Assembly (NCBI GenBank): GCA_027919835.1
Contig: JANVFP010000009.1
Location: forward strand, 806,001-870,000
Direction of reading: 5' to 3'
Length of the DNA stretch: 64,000 nt
Source of the DNA: Lentinula raphanica
Lineage: Eukaryota; Basidiomycota; Agaricomycetes; Agaricales; Omphalotaceae
Of the stretch, positions 1 to 11,869 are shown piece after piece (within the stretch, counting starts at the first letter, position 1; each line of letters begins with the position of its first letter). Under the pieces are notes generated by a model that was given only the letters and a program-made list of their open reading frames with translations, ran no database searches and had not been told where the DNA came from. The position numbers were made by a program, and so were the translations under genes.

Positions 1-39
1 AGACGCGTCGACCGAATACTCACCAGCAGAGTATCCCAT
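1..39 (-). CDS. Possible first exon of a minus-strand gene, cut by the window edge
   Basis: On the minus strand an ATG at 39 opens five codons (M-G-Y-S-A) plus one base. It is followed at 23 by a canonical GTGAGT donor, so exon 1 would be 24-39 and the intron runs off the window. The start lies about 560 bp from the 3' end of VPS27, a sensible place for a promoter. Nothing of the product can be seen, and the call rests only on the ATG-donor arrangement. Confidence 0.25.
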   Translation of the reverse strand, partial: MGYSAGEYSVDAS

Positions 40-599
40 TTTCTAGATGTGATAAGTGTAGAGGATAGATGAAGGGGAAAGGAGATTATACAAAAGTAAA
101 GGGTATTGGTTGAGAGTAAGAACTCGTTCAAGGAGTTGGACAAAGAGTGTGTGCGTCTAAATTTTTCGAAGCGCTTCTTCTTTTATGGGCGGCAATTTTT
201 CAACCCGGGTTGCTCCTTCGACCAATAGGATTTCGTTGATTTTCGATCGAGGCGGAAATCCAAGCCGAGCCTGTTTTTTTCCGTTTGACTCGCGCACAAC
301 TTTTGCATTCTCCCAATAATCTAGACTCGGTCCAAGGATCTATGTAAAGGATGACATGGACATTCTGCTTCATCTGACATCCAACTCAACACGGATGAAA
401 TCGGAAACATCGAGCAAACGGCAACCTGTTTCTGAAGACACCACTCTTGCCATTGGACTAGATTTCACAAGTATGTAGTACGAATGGGGGATCTAAGAGC
501 ATTGCACGAAATAACTATCCTCGTAACAAGTCACCATAAAGCAGATAACGAGTAAACCAAACCATGAAGGAACTGCCCCAACTTAATACTTACAACCAC
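40..599. other. Intergenic: VPS27 3' flank and putative upstream-gene promoter
   Basis: I see no conserved coding frame here. The stretch holds the 3' flank of the minus-strand VPS27 gene on the right and, on the left, the probable promoter of the minus-strand gene starting at 39. The small plus ORF at 564-755 is a shadow of the VPS27 C-terminal exon. Confidence 0.5.
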
Positions 600-3314
600 C
601 TACAAGTCAATCAACAACGCTTCCTTCCTTTCCTCTGTATGCGCTATCCCTACCGGCAACGAGGGGTCTGGGCCATAAAGCGGGAACGCCTGTGGCGCTG
701 TCGTCGGCGCTACCGGAAATTGTGCCAAAGACGTCACGCTGGAAGGAACCGATGAATTCTGGTACTGCTGCTGTGGTGGCTGCGACGATGCAGATGGCAC
801 AGATTGCCTCGTAGGTCCATTGGTGTAAGGCTGAGAGGCATATGCCTGCTGAGGATTGTTCCGGGCGGGATGAGCAACGGTATGACTCCGGGCTAGTGAA
901 GATGCGGGAGGCTGAGGTGTCGCAGAAGATGCATATGATACGGTGTTCTGACGGGACAGTGAAGCTGAATCCGACGTGAACTGAGACGAAGTCGGGACAG
1001 GAGCATCGGTGGTAGGAGCAGCATATTGCTGTTGCAGCAGACTCGAGTACTGTTGGACAGGGGTTGCAGAGGAATATTGCTGCGGTGAAGTAGCCTGAGG
1101 TGCATGTGGTACTGGGGTAGGTGAGACGGACGCAACTTGGGACAGAGGTTGCATAGGAGGAGCAGAGGGAGTGAATTGTTGTTGTGGGGGAATGGAATAT
1201 TGCTGTACCGGCGTAGAGGTATACTGCTGCGACGAATGAACCTGAGGGACAGGCGTAGGGGAAGTAGAGTTGAGTTGGGATGAAGGTTGGACGGTGGGAA
1301 CAGGAGCGGTATACTGTTGTTGCGGTATTGTCGAGTACTGCTGAGACGAAGATGTTTGGGGGACCTGAGGTACAGGTGTTGGTGCTTGATACATAGATTG
1401 AGGATATGTCGTTGAAGGTGACGCGGCCTGCGGCTGTTGCATCTGGGGCGAAATCGGCTGTTGAGGGTACCACTGCGACTGTGATTGTTGCGGCGGAGCG
1501 TTTGTAGGGAAATAAGACGATTGAGGCTGAGGCGGAGAGTTGGGGACCTGGTATGCAGGACCCCACTGCGAGTAGCCATTTACCGGAGGAGCATAGCTTG
1601 TGCTTGGGTTTTGGTACATTCCAGACGCCTCTGGTGGCCTCCAACGAGGATGGGCAACTTGCTGAGATAAAAGCTGATCATACAGCCTCACAGCTTGTGA
1701 TAACTGCTCGTGCATATCTGAGAGCATCTCTGCATCGAGACAATGAATGTTTGATATAGTGACTGGTAGAAGCAGGTATTGACACTCACGTTCTTTCCTC
1801 CCAGTATCATCCACACTCATCGCCAATTTAGGACGCAAACTGTTGGCCTTATCGTATAACTCGTTGACCGCGGGATAACGGGACATGTCGCGCCCACCCT
1901 GTGCTTGTACTTGCTCGACCGTTTGATTGAAGGTCAGTATCGCGTCCGTCTCTAATGGCTCCAGATCGTAATTTGGTATATTGGGAAGTGAAGGATGAGG
2001 GGGAACGACACCAGGCGGATATGATTGAGAGTAACCGGGCCCATCATAGATCGGCTGTTCAGAACGTGGCGTCTCTACGACAATCGGTGCACTTGGTTTG
2101 GGAGCATTGGCCTCGCGTAAACTAGCTTCAATGGCAGCTTTGAGATCAGGATCCTCCTCTTCTTCAGATGGATTACTTGGATGGGTAGAGCGATCGACGA
2201 TTGGAGGTTCAGAGTACTGATATGTGGGTTGGTATGGTACATATCCGGGACGAGCGTGTCCACCTGCAGCGCCGACTTCTTGAAGTGATAGTTGTATAGC
2301 CCGCTGGAGCTCAGCATCAGCAAGATCTCGGGCTCGGCTGTGACGTCCACTATGCATGCTAGCGGAATGGCGATGACTCTTATTGCTGAAAGAGAACCGT
2401 TGAGTACGAACGAGCCACGAAAAGAGCGGCACTCACTTCTTCTCCGTTTTCCTGGCCATCTTATTGTAGCAGGTATCACACACACGCACTTCCTGAGTAA
2501 TTCCAAAGTGAGGTAAGGTCATTGTTTTCGAAGAACAAGCCTGGTCGAAAACTTGACCGCAATTACGACAGTGATGCTTCCGATTCGTAAACGAAAATGG
2601 AGTCCGACAGCGCAAACAGACGTCAGAGTCTATCCATTCCGGAGCCGTTTGCGTATCGACCATGGCCGAACTTGCCGCAGTAAGATCCTTGGGAGGGAAT
2701 TTGAAACCTGGTTGAAGGAATAACGTGGGTGAGTCGAAGATGGAATGGCGCGAACAGAGCAAGTACCTTCGTTCTGCAGATTCTTGCAGGCTTGAGCAAC
2801 ATACCCAAGCGATGGTTTGCCTTCGAAAGCAACGCTCCAGTTTTGAAGATACCGTAAGGCAGCGTTCTTGACATCCAGGTTCAAATTGTCCATTCGAAGG
2901 ATGGAGACCAGGTTATCTATGAATTCTCTTGACGATATTTCCGCTAAAAATTGATCACCACCGTTCTTGACACATATATCGGTCAACTAAGAAATAATGT
3001 CAGGAATGATACAAGGACGTCTCGGTTGGAATACGTACGCTCAGAGTCAACAACTGCACATTTGGATTCTTATGGTTCAAACGACGTTTGAGTGCCCGCA
3101 TAGCATCCTTCGCTGGGACTGATTTAGATCGAATTTGGTCGCATATCTCAAGATTCAAGGCGATATCTTCTGAGCCAGCGGGTAATAGTTCGGACGTGGC
3201 CTTGTCTGTGTGACCTTCAGAGTAAGCATCAAACCACTTCAAGAGACGTAGAGACTCACCAACGGCCTCATCTAGTTGGGATGATCCCCAGAACCAATTG
3301 CTGATTAAAGACAT
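600..3314 (-). CDS. VPS27: Vps27, ESCRT-0 subunit (VHS-FYVE-UIM)
   Basis: This endosomal ESCRT-0 subunit binds PI3P and ubiquitinated cargo and recruits clathrin and ESCRT-I for multivesicular-body sorting. Six exons are inferred: 3314-3260, 3205-3039, 2986-2767, 2707-2437, 2385-1790 and 1729-600. They sum to 2439 nt in frame, giving 812 residues. Domains in order are an N-terminal VHS domain (starts [10 protein letters not shown], includes [11 protein letters not shown]); a FYVE zinc finger with the [14 protein letters not shown] and VRVC signatures; two ubiquitin-interacting motifs ([11 protein letters not shown] and [11 protein letters not shown]); a helical core; a long Gln/Pro/Ser-rich tail; and a C-terminal LLIDL clathrin box ending at the stop. 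I chose the ATG at 3314 because the upstream in-frame Met at 3383 only adds a hydrophobic stretch not seen in the family. The gene is divergent from RPB1. Confidence 0.93.
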
Positions 3315-3793
3315 CTTGGAGGTAGACGAATGAGTACAGCTCTGGAAGATGCTCAGACTGAGCAGTGAGAGAGAGATGGTCACGGTCCTAAGTCACGCGA
3401 ATACGGGCACGTGAATGCTGACTAATCTGTTTGTCGGTGCGGCACCGGCAACCGTCAGTCAGCTTACACAGGTTCTCCTGGAACCCTCATCTTGCTGTTC
3501 TCGTCGTCGCAGAACTTGACTCTCATCCTACCAATCAACTTCTTATCTTCGTTAAAAACTCCACAACAACCCCTGGCTTGATTTGTGGCCTCACCCTCCT
3601 CCATCTCGTCTTTTTGCTTACCCATTTCGGTTTCTTTGGTTTTACTGTTTCTCATTTTCGAAGAGTCAAGAACACACAAGAACTTTTCAACCTTTATCCA
3701 AATAGAAAGCAAAGCTATACCAAGACCTCTCTTAGACCGGAAAACCCTCGTCACTCATAATCAAACGACTTTTTCGCCGAATTTTCTGCCATC
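3315..3793. promoter_or_regulatory. Shared divergent promoter of VPS27 and RPB1
   Basis: The 479 bp between the two start codons must hold both promoters and 5' leaders. Pyrimidine-rich tracts lie just upstream of the RPB1 ATG, as is usual for basidiomycete start sites. I see no convincing TATA box. ORFs here (for example 3431-3760) overlap each other on both strands and resemble nothing. Confidence 0.5.
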
Positions 3794-6700
3794 ATGTTGG
3801 GCCACCAGTTTGCCTTTTCCGCGGCACCCGTTCGAAGAGTGAAGGAAGTGCAATTTGGTATTCTCTCTCCGGAAGAAATCGTGAGTTTTCTCTTGTTTGA
3901 ATAAAGTCGGTGTATTCAAAGTGTTTTAGAAAGCACATTCAGTCGCCAAAATCGAACATCCTGAAGTCATGGACGAAGCCACCCACAAACCGAAGATGGG
4001 AGGGCTGATGGATCCGCGCTTGGGGACGATAGACAGGAATTTTAAATGTCAAACTTGTGGTGAAGGTATGGCCGAATGTCCTGGTCACTTTGGGCACATC
4101 GAGTTGGCGAGGCCTGTCTTTCACCCTGGTGCGTAGAACATCGTTCTTCGTCAAGAATCACTTCTAACTCTGCATCATAGGCTTCATCATCAAGGTCAAG
4201 AAGATCTTGGAGTGCATATGTGTTAACTGTGGAAAACTTAAAGCTGATATCGTGAGTTGCCTCTCTTTCCTCTACTCGTTTCGTTCCCCCACTACCCAAT
4301 TTTCTGGGGGCTCTCTCCATATCCTGGAGAACCCCAAACCCTTACCGCATGAGTGCCTTGACAATCGAGGCCTTCAGCTTGCTCTGTGGCGGGGGTTGCG
4401 CGCGTTTTCGGTCGCTTGATCGCCGCGCAACCCGTTCTATCCGTTCAGAGTCGGTTGAACATGAGGTTCGTGGTGAAATGGGGGGCTGAACGAGGAGTGC
4501 GAAAACATGCATACGGCACGTATGCGATGGATGGTCCCTCCACCTACAGCTGTGACGCAGCCTCATGGTGTGAGCGTGGCCGGCACTTGTTTACTCGATG
4601 TGTTTTGCCCCTCTTTTGCTGGTGTACAACATTCTCGTCGTCCTTTGGTAGTCTAGCATTGCTGACTCTTTCATTTTCATGTCTTCGATTACGTTTGAAT
4701 CTCTTGTTGCAATGTAAGACGGACCACACTTTTGCGGACAAAATTCGTCATGTCCGTGATCCCAAAAAGCGAATGGCAGTGGTCTGGGGTCACTGCAAGT
4801 CCAAAATGATTTGCGAACCTGACGATCCCAAGGAGGAAGGCGCTGAGCCTGACGCCGACGATGTAAAGAAGGGTCACGGCGGATGTGGTCATGTTCAACC
4901 TCTAGTCCGAAAGGAAGGATTGAAGCTCTTCCTACAGTACAAGAAACCAAAGGATGATGACGAGGTATATTCCCATCATTCATCGTTTTCAGCAGCCTTT
5001 ATACGAGATTCCTAGGAGATCAAATCGATGCAGCCAGACAAACGTTTGATGACCCCTCAAGAGGTGTACACTACATTTAAAAAGATGACGGATACTGATC
5101 TGCACTTGCTTGGTCTCTCCGAAGAGTTCGCTCGGCCGGAATGGATGATTCTGACCGTGATGCCTGTCCCTCCTCCCCCGGTTCGGCCTAGTATAGCAGT
5201 CGACGGCGGTGCCATGCGAAGTGAAGATGACTTGACCTACAAACTTGGCGACATCATCAAAGCATCCGCTAATGTACGTCGATGTGAACAAGAAGGAGCT
5301 CCTGCTCATGTTATCACGGAATTCGAGCAATTACTTCAGGTTAGTACAATGTGTGTTCGCGCGAGTTTGATTCAAACTTCATTTGATCAGTTTCACGTCG
5401 CGACCTACATGGATAACGATATCGCCGGGATCCCGCAAGCTCTCCAAAAGTCCGGTCGACCCGTTAAGGCTATCCGTGCTCGTCTCAAGGGCAAAGAAGG
5501 TCGTCTACGTGGAAACTTGATGGGAAAGCGGGTCGACTTCTCCGCTCGAACTGTGATCACGGGTGATCCCAATCTCGAACTGGATGAAGTTGGTGTGCCT
5601 CGCAGTATCGCTATGAACTTAACATTCCCCGAGCGAGGTGAGTCAGTAGTATGCCTGATACACAGCCTCTCTAATCATTGTGTGCGTAGTAACTCCGTAT
5701 AATATCAGCTACCTGCAGGAGCTGGTCCGGAATGGCCCTACCGCATATCCGGGCGCTCGATACGTTGTTCGAGACACAGGCGAACGTATAGACCTGCGCT
5801 ATAACAAACGAGCCGATGCTTTCCTTCAGTACGGCTGGGTGGTCGAACGACATCTGAAGGATGGAGAGTGAGTCAAAGGCCTCAACCATTTCTCAAACCC
5901 TTTCTGACGATTTCGTAGCTTCGTTCTCTTCAATCGTCAGCCTAGTTTGCACAAAATGAGTATGATGAGTCATCGCGTTCGCCTTATGCCCTACTCGAGT
6001 GAGTCAGCTTGTATCCTACTGGGAGGATATTCAGATATTGATATATGACTAGCCTTCCGACTGAACCTTTCTGTGTAAGTATATGACGTCGTCGCAAATG
6101 CTTTTCACCTCATCTCTTGAACAGCACACCGCCTTACAATGCTGATTTCGATGGCGATGAAATGAACATGCAGTATGTTGTGACTTTCCTATTCATTGTC
6201 ACCCTTTCTGAGTGCACCACTCGTAGCGTTCCTCAAAGCGAAGAAACTCGCGCTGAGCTAAGTCAAATTGCGTGGGTACCTCGACAGGTAAACCAATGGC
6301 TTCAATCCTCTCGATTGTCTCTAACTCTAGGTTAGATCATATCTCCTCAGGCAAATAAGCCTGTCATGGGAATCGTTCAAGATACGCTCTGTGGAATCCG
6401 TAAACTCACCTTGCGCGATACATTCCTCGACTGGAATCAAGTACAAAACATCCTGCTATGGGTTCCCGAATGGGATGGCACTGTTCCTATACCCACTATC
6501 CTTAAACCGAAACCACTCTGGTCTGGTAAACAGATTCTAAGTCTCGCCATCCCCCGCGGTATTAATATCCATCGAAGTCCCGACCCTAAATCCTCCAACC
6601 CCGTCTTTGACGACGGAATGCTCATCGAGAATGGTGAAATCATTTTCGGGATTGTGGAGAAAAAGACAGTCGGTGCTTCGCAGGGTGGTCTCGTCCACGT

Positions 6701-9700
6701 TGTGTTCAGAGAGAAGGGACCCGAAGCAACTAGACAGCTGTTCACAGGTTTACAGACTGTCGTGAACTACTGGCTGTTCCACAACGGCTTCAGTATCGGT
6801 ATTGGCGATACCATCGCTGACAAGGGCACGATGTCCTACATCACGGAAACCATTGCGAGCCGCAAGGCCAACGTCGCCAAAATCATCGAGGATGCCACAC
6901 ATGATCGACTCAAACCCGCTCCGGGTATGACTATCCGTGAATCGTTTGAGAGTCTTGTTGAGCGAGAACTCAACCTGGCTCGTGATACATCTGGTCAATA
7001 CGCACAGAAGAGTTTGAAGGAAGACAACAACGTCAAGCAGATGGTGGTCGCTGGATCGAAAGGTTCATTCATCAATATCTCGCAGATGTCTGTCTGTGTA
7101 GGGCAACAATCTGTGGAAGGACGTCGTATCCCCTTTGGCTTCCGCCACCGCACGCTTCCTCACTTCACCAAGGATGATTTCAGCCCCGAGTCGAGAGGAT
7201 TCGTGGAGAATTCCTATCTACGAGGTCTCACCCCTCAGGAATTCTTCTTCCATGCTATGGCTGGACGAGAAGGTCTCATTGATACTGCAGTCAAAACGGC
7301 AGAAACGGGTTACATCCAACGTCGACTGGTGAAGGCCCTCGAGGATGTCATGGTTTGCTATGACGGAACTGTGCGGAATTCCCTTGGTGACCTCATCCAA
7401 TTCGTGTATGGCGAGGATGGCATGGACGGTGCTTTCATCGAAAAGCAGAACATCGACACCTTCTCACTAAATGACCGGGAGTTCGAGCATAACTATCGGG
7501 TTGACGTCACTGATCCTACAGGCGGTTTCCTCCCTGGTGTGCTACAGGTTGGCATCGATGATAGCTCCCTCGAATTACAGAACAAACTCGATGAAGAGTA
7601 TGACCAGCTTGTAGCTGACCGTCGCCTACTCCGAGATTTCATCTTCCCTCAGCACGATACGTCTTTCAACCAGTATCTTCCCGTCAACCTGTCCCGCATT
7701 GTCCAAAATGCAACTCAAATCTTCCATATCGACCGACGAAAGCCGAGCGATCTTGAGCCTTCTTTCATCGTCGACTCCGTCAAGGCCCTTTGTGAACGTC
7801 TTATTGTCGTTCGTGGTGACGATCCACTCAGTCGCGAGGCGCAGGAGAATGCCACCCTTCGCTTCAATATGCATCTCCGGGCGACGTTTGGTTGTCGTCG
7901 TGTGCTCGAGAGGTTCCATTTGAACAAGGAAGCTTTCGAGTGGGTCCTTGGAGAAGTCGAAGCAAAGTTCAACCAATCACTTGCTAATCCTGGTGAGATG
8001 TGTGGCACCCTTGCAGCACAGTCTATTGGAGAGCCCGCAACGCAGATGACGCTCAATACTTTCCACTATGCCGGTGTGTCCAGTAAGAACGTCACTCTTG
8101 GTGTTCCTCGATTAAAGGAAATCATCAATGTCGCCACCAACATTAAGACACCATCCTTGTCTGTCTTCCTCGAACCCGCCCTCCGATTTGATGCCAATCT
8201 GGCAAAGAATGTACAACAAGAACTCGCCTATACATCTCTGCGCACGGTCACTGCAGCTGTCGAAATCTGGTATGATCCAGATCCCAGTTCTACCATCATT
8301 GAGGAGGATGAAGTCTTTGTTGAGTCATTCTTTGCCATCCCCGACGAAGAGGTGGAGTCCAAACTGCATCTACAATCACCCTGGCTGCTTCGTTTGGAAC
8401 TCGATCGAGCGAAGATGCTTGACCGCAAACTCACCATGGCTTACGTTGCTAGTCGGATAGCGGAGAGCTTCAAAACAGATCTATTCGTGATCTGGAGTGA
8501 AGATAACGCCGAGAAGCTCATCATTCGTTGCCGTGTTCTCGGTGGTGCTGATAAAGACGAAGATGGCACTGAAACGCTCGAAGAAGATATCTTCCTCCGG
8601 CAGCTCGAGAACACTATGTTGAATTCCGTCAGCTTGCGTGGTGTTCAGGGTATCAACCGTGTCTTCTTGACCAAGCACGACTTGATCGAAACAAAAGAGG
8701 ACGGAAGTATTGTTTCGGAGAAAGATATGCAGTGGGTGTTGGAGACTGACGGTGTCAACCTGAAGACGGTGATGTGTATCGATGGTGTCGATTTCACGCG
8801 TACCTATTCCAACAGCTGTGTCGAGGTCTTCAACGTCCTTGGTATTGAAGCTGCGCGCGCTGCTATCCTCAAGGAACTCCGTGGTGTCATCGAATTCGAC
8901 GGTTCATATGTGAACTACCGCCATCTGGCTCTACTGTGTGATCTTATGACCCACAGAGGCACCCTCATGGCTATTACTCGACACGGTATAAATCGTGCCG
9001 ATACGGGCGCCTTGATGAGATGCTCGTTCGAAGAGACGGTCGAAATCTTGATGGAAGCAGCCGCCGTTGGAGAGAAGGACGACTGTCATGGTGTCGCAGA
9101 GAACGTTATGTTTGGGCAAATGGCGCCTATGGGTACCGGCGCATTCGATGTGGCCCTCGATATTGACATGTTGAAGGATGCCATTGTGGACCACCGGTTA
9201 CCTGTCCAGACGATGATGGCTGCCCAAGTAGACGGCGGCATGACACCTGGTCAGGTCGCAATGACTCCGTACGATACGAACTCGCCGATGTGGGACAACC
9301 ATCTGTTCAAGGGAAGTGACACGGCTGCCTTCTCGCCCTTGGCTGTTAACAGTAATGACGAGGCTGGGAACTTCAACTATATGGGTTGGGCACAGAGTCC
9401 TCGGGGTGCAGCGGGAGGCATGTCTCCTGGTGGACCAGGATACAGTCCTAGTTCCCCCAATGCATATTCACCGAACTCTCCTGGTTTTGCACCGACGTCG
9501 CCGTTCAGTGGTGCCACATCACCTATGGTTTACGGGGGTACCTCACCATATTACGATCCAAGTCGAGGTGTTACTTCGCCTACCTACTCGCCCACATCTC
9601 CCGCATTCAATCCTACGTCTCCGGCGTTCTCTCCGACGAGTCCAAGATACTCGCCGACGTCTCCGTCGTTCTCGCCTACATCTCCTCGATATAGTCCTCA

Positions 9701-10366
9701 GTCTCCCTCATTCAGTCCTACATCCCCGCGGTACTCGCCAACGAGTCCATCCTTCAGTCCTGCATCTCCGCGATGTACGTTTTTCATACGATCTCATACT
9801 TTAACTTTGTACTAATGCTTTTCCGCAGACTCTCCAAGCAAGTCTCTTTCGATCACGTATTCGATTATCTTGACTGACCTCCAACCTACTTATTGTTACG
9901 ATAATAGCTTGTGAGTGTTCATGGTCATGTTCTTAATATGTTTCTCATGCTCATTCGTTTCGCAGCCCCCGCACAATTATCACCGTCGTCTCCCAGGTAC
10001 TCTCCAACATCTCCTATGTCCTCGCCGACATCCCCTAGATATTGTAGGAGTGTTTTGTGCATGTTGTTGGTTCGCTTCTGATATCTTTCTAGCTCCTGCT
10101 TCCCCGGCATACTCCCCTGCGTGTAAGTTACGAAGTTTGCTTGTTCTTTGTTCTGGGTTAACCTACCATGTCGATTCTTCTAGCCCCCGCCTACTGTGAG
10201 TAACAGAATTCTCTCTTGAGACCGACTTGATCCTGACTGACATTCCTCAGCTCCTGCGTCGCCCGCTTACAGCCCCACATCTCCAATGAGATCTCCCTCA
10301 AGCCCTTCCCAGAATGGAAGTCCGCATCGAAGTCACTCCTACCAGTCGTCTCCGTCTTGGGATTGA
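3794..10366 (+). CDS. RPB1: RNA polymerase II largest subunit Rpb1
   Basis: This is the catalytic core subunit of RNA polymerase II. Starting at MLGHQFAFS, it shows the N-terminal zinc-binding CxxC...CxxH region ([17 protein letters not shown]), a second CVNCGK site, the clamp, the [13 protein letters not shown] segment and the invariant active-site [10 protein letters not shown] near 6140 (three Mg-binding Asp). Further on come the funnel, the bridge/trigger-loop region ([21 protein letters not shown] near 8020) and a C-terminal heptad tail from about 9430 with Y/F-S-P-T-S-P-x repeats, ending QSSPSWD. Introns in the first 2.6 kb are mostly 50-60 nt, with one of 467 nt. Exon 6366-9774 is a single 3.4 kb block. 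The tail is cut by five introns. The heptads are a mixture of YSPTSPx and FSPTSPx with several degenerate units at the start. No disruption is seen if the GC-AG splice described separately is accepted. Confidence 0.97.
4252..4718 (+). other. Unusually long (467 nt) intron in RPB1
   Basis: The donor GTGAGT follows ...KLKAD-I and the acceptor AATGTAAG precedes [10 protein letters not shown], restoring the conserved Rpb1 sequence in phase 0. The intron is about eight times longer than its neighbours. It contains a perfect 10-bp inverted repeat, GGGTTGCGCG at 4393-4402 and CGCGCAACCC at 4424-4433, separated by 21 nt. The plus ORF 4386-5015 reads through it but matches Rpb1 only after 4719. No snoRNA boxes could be firmly assigned. 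Confidence 0.75.
9775..10250 (+). other. CTD-encoding microexon cluster of RPB1
   Basis: Inferred introns are 9775-9828, 9838-9907 (GC-AG donor GCAAGT), 9911-9965, 10044-10092, 10123-10183 and 10196-10250. They leave exons of 9 nt (9829-9837), 3 nt (CTT, 9908-9910), 78 nt (9966-10043), 30 nt (10093-10122) and 12 nt (10184-10195). With these boundaries every intron from 9775 on is in phase 1 and the translation is an unbroken run of heptads (YSPTSPA, then RYSPTSPM, then YSPASPA three times, then YSPTSPM). An intron-branch-like CTGAC lies near 9875. Using a GT donor at 9842 instead breaks the heptad frame. Confidence 0.7.
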
Positions 10367-10949
10367 TCTCTTGGGTGCTATTGAAAAACTACGTACATAC
10401 ACGTTCTATCTACCTAATCATGCGAACTGCTTTCCCAGTTGTTCTGTGTATTCTATCTATTATGTAGTGTACTTACCCACTACTTACCTTTCGGTGTCGC
10501 GTTTTGACAATCAAGTTGGATGGGCAATATCTTGGCCCGAACTCTACTAGTATCTGTTGTGGTGTTTGAGCATGATGTGTAAAACTAATCGCTATCCGAT
10601 GCATCAAATCAACTTCGGTAGATGCTTTCAAAAGGTCAATGATGAGAGACAATATTGGTTCAAAGAGCTCAGGACATTGGTTTTCATGACTCAAGAGGCT
10701 TTTGCATGAACACATTCTATTCACGAACTACGCAGAAACATCACATCCTTCGAATCAACTCGTTGACCTGGCGATACAAAGAACGGGCGGGAGGCGATAG
10801 TGCAGCTACACAGAGGAGTCCCAGGGGTGAAACTCGACCCCGATGAACGACTCGTCTCCCTTAGACCTGGGGTATTTGATTTGGAACTTGCAACTATGCA
10901 GCGTATGAGACTGCATAGACTATACCGCACCTCTGAGAGGGCTAGTAAG
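10367..10949. other. Intergenic, RPB1 3' flank
   Basis: This is the RPB1 3' untranslated region and spacer. Small ORFs on both strands overlap without resemblance to any family. The tandem array begins at its right end. Confidence 0.5.
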
Positions 10950-11275
10950 TTGGTGAAAGACACAATCTACGCGAGTGCATCTTTCGGAGAGTATGTTGGT
11001 GAAAGACACAATCTACGCGAGTGTATCTTTCGGAGAGTATGTTGGCGAAAGACACAATCTACGCGAGTGCGTCTTTCGGGAAGTATTGTTGGTGAAAGAC
11101 ACATTCTACGCGAGTGCGTCTTTCGGGAAGTATTGTTGGTGAAAGACACATTCTACGCGAGTGCGTCTTTCGGGAAGTATTGTTGGTGAAAGACCCATTC
11201 TACGCGAGTGCGTCTTTCGGGAAGTATTGTTGGTGAAAGACCCATTCTACGCGGATGCGTCCTTTCAGTAATGCT
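10950..11275. repeat. Seven-copy 46-47 bp tandem array with inverted ends (array A)
   Basis: GAAAGAC recurs at 10955, 11001, 11047, 11094, 11141, 11188 and 11235, so the period is 46 and then 47 bp. Each unit carries GAAAGAC followed about 18 nt later by GTCTTTC (or ATCTTTC), so a unit can fold into a hairpin. The middle copies are nearly identical and the first two lack one base, which suggests recent expansion of the right part. Repeats abut with no spacers. A related degenerate array in reverse orientation lies at 26.95-27.27 kb. Confidence 0.9.
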
Positions 11276-11520
11276 GTAAGCTTCCGTGCAGATTTGCAGG
11301 ATAAGCTTGTTGTTGCTACGAAGAGCAGCTTGCGATGCCAGATCTGCATGATAGTTAGAGAATGGATACATGAACAGAAAAGAAAAGGACGTACGGGCAA
11401 AGGGGAGGTGGTGGTTCACTCCAAAGAAGCAGAGATGCTCGGCTGCGCTTATGTAGGGCATGTTTTTGTTTCCCACGCCATAAATAATCGCGCAAATCAC
11501 GAAGTCAGTCTTCCTCCTTT
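11255..11520 (-). repeat. Dispersed promoter/intron-like repeat, copy IV (inverted)
   Basis: Read on the minus strand from about 11520, this matches the left part of the 26.69 kb unit: GGCGTGGGAAACA, then CATAAGC, GCAGCCGAGCAT, TTCTTTGGAG and CACCTCCCC-TTTGCCC. It continues with an intron-like stretch from donor GTACGT (11394) through CTAACT to acceptor CAG (11344). Array A follows directly on the same strand, just as array B follows the 26.69 kb copy. It has no coding capacity that I can recognise. The matched position of donor, branch and acceptor in all four copies is the main evidence that these are transcribed, spliced units. Confidence 0.65.
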
Positions 11521-11869
11521 CTTGCATACTTTCACAGACGACTACCATTTGTCGTTCAAGGTATGGTTGAATTTGAATCATCTAGACTATAAACACAATA
11601 ACATACTCCAATAGTGTGTAGGTTCTTCAAGAGCCTAAGCCTATCGTGAACAAATCCACAATGTTGTTAATTCAGCGATCATCCAAATCAGTATCGCCTC
11701 AGCTCGCTTGCAGACTCGTCGAGAGTCGAGTCTTTCTTTCTTTCCTTCTCATCTCACTCTCTTAATAAAGCTGGTCTTTATCCCCTCCAAGTCGCCGGCC
11801 GCCTTATCGAACCACTAAGACATTATCACAGTCCTCTCACTCAGAACGATCTTCTCCGTTGGCATACCG
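11521..11869. other. Intergenic: probable promoter of the secreted-protein gene
   Basis: This 349 bp stretch is AT-rich and then pyrimidine-rich (long CT tracts near 11730-11765), leading to the start codon at 11870. No other gene is visible. Confidence 0.45.

Noticed and set aside
607..1644. Long minus-strand ORFs at 607-1644 and 893-1579
   Set aside because: They are alternative frames of the low-complexity Gln/Pro/Ser-rich VPS27 tail and show no domain.
4386..5015. Extended exon across 4386-4718 of RPB1
   Set aside because: The residues before 4719 do not fit Rpb1, while splicing 4252-4718 restores the conserved sequence.
9838..9965. Single intron from 9842 (GT donor) to 9965 in the RPB1 CTD
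   Set aside because: It puts the following heptads out of frame; the GC-AG plus 3-nt exon model restores YSPTSPA.
10950..11275. CRISPR-like regular repeat array
   Set aside because: Units abut without unique spacers, the genome is plainly fungal, and the unit itself diverges gradually; it is a tandem minisatellite.
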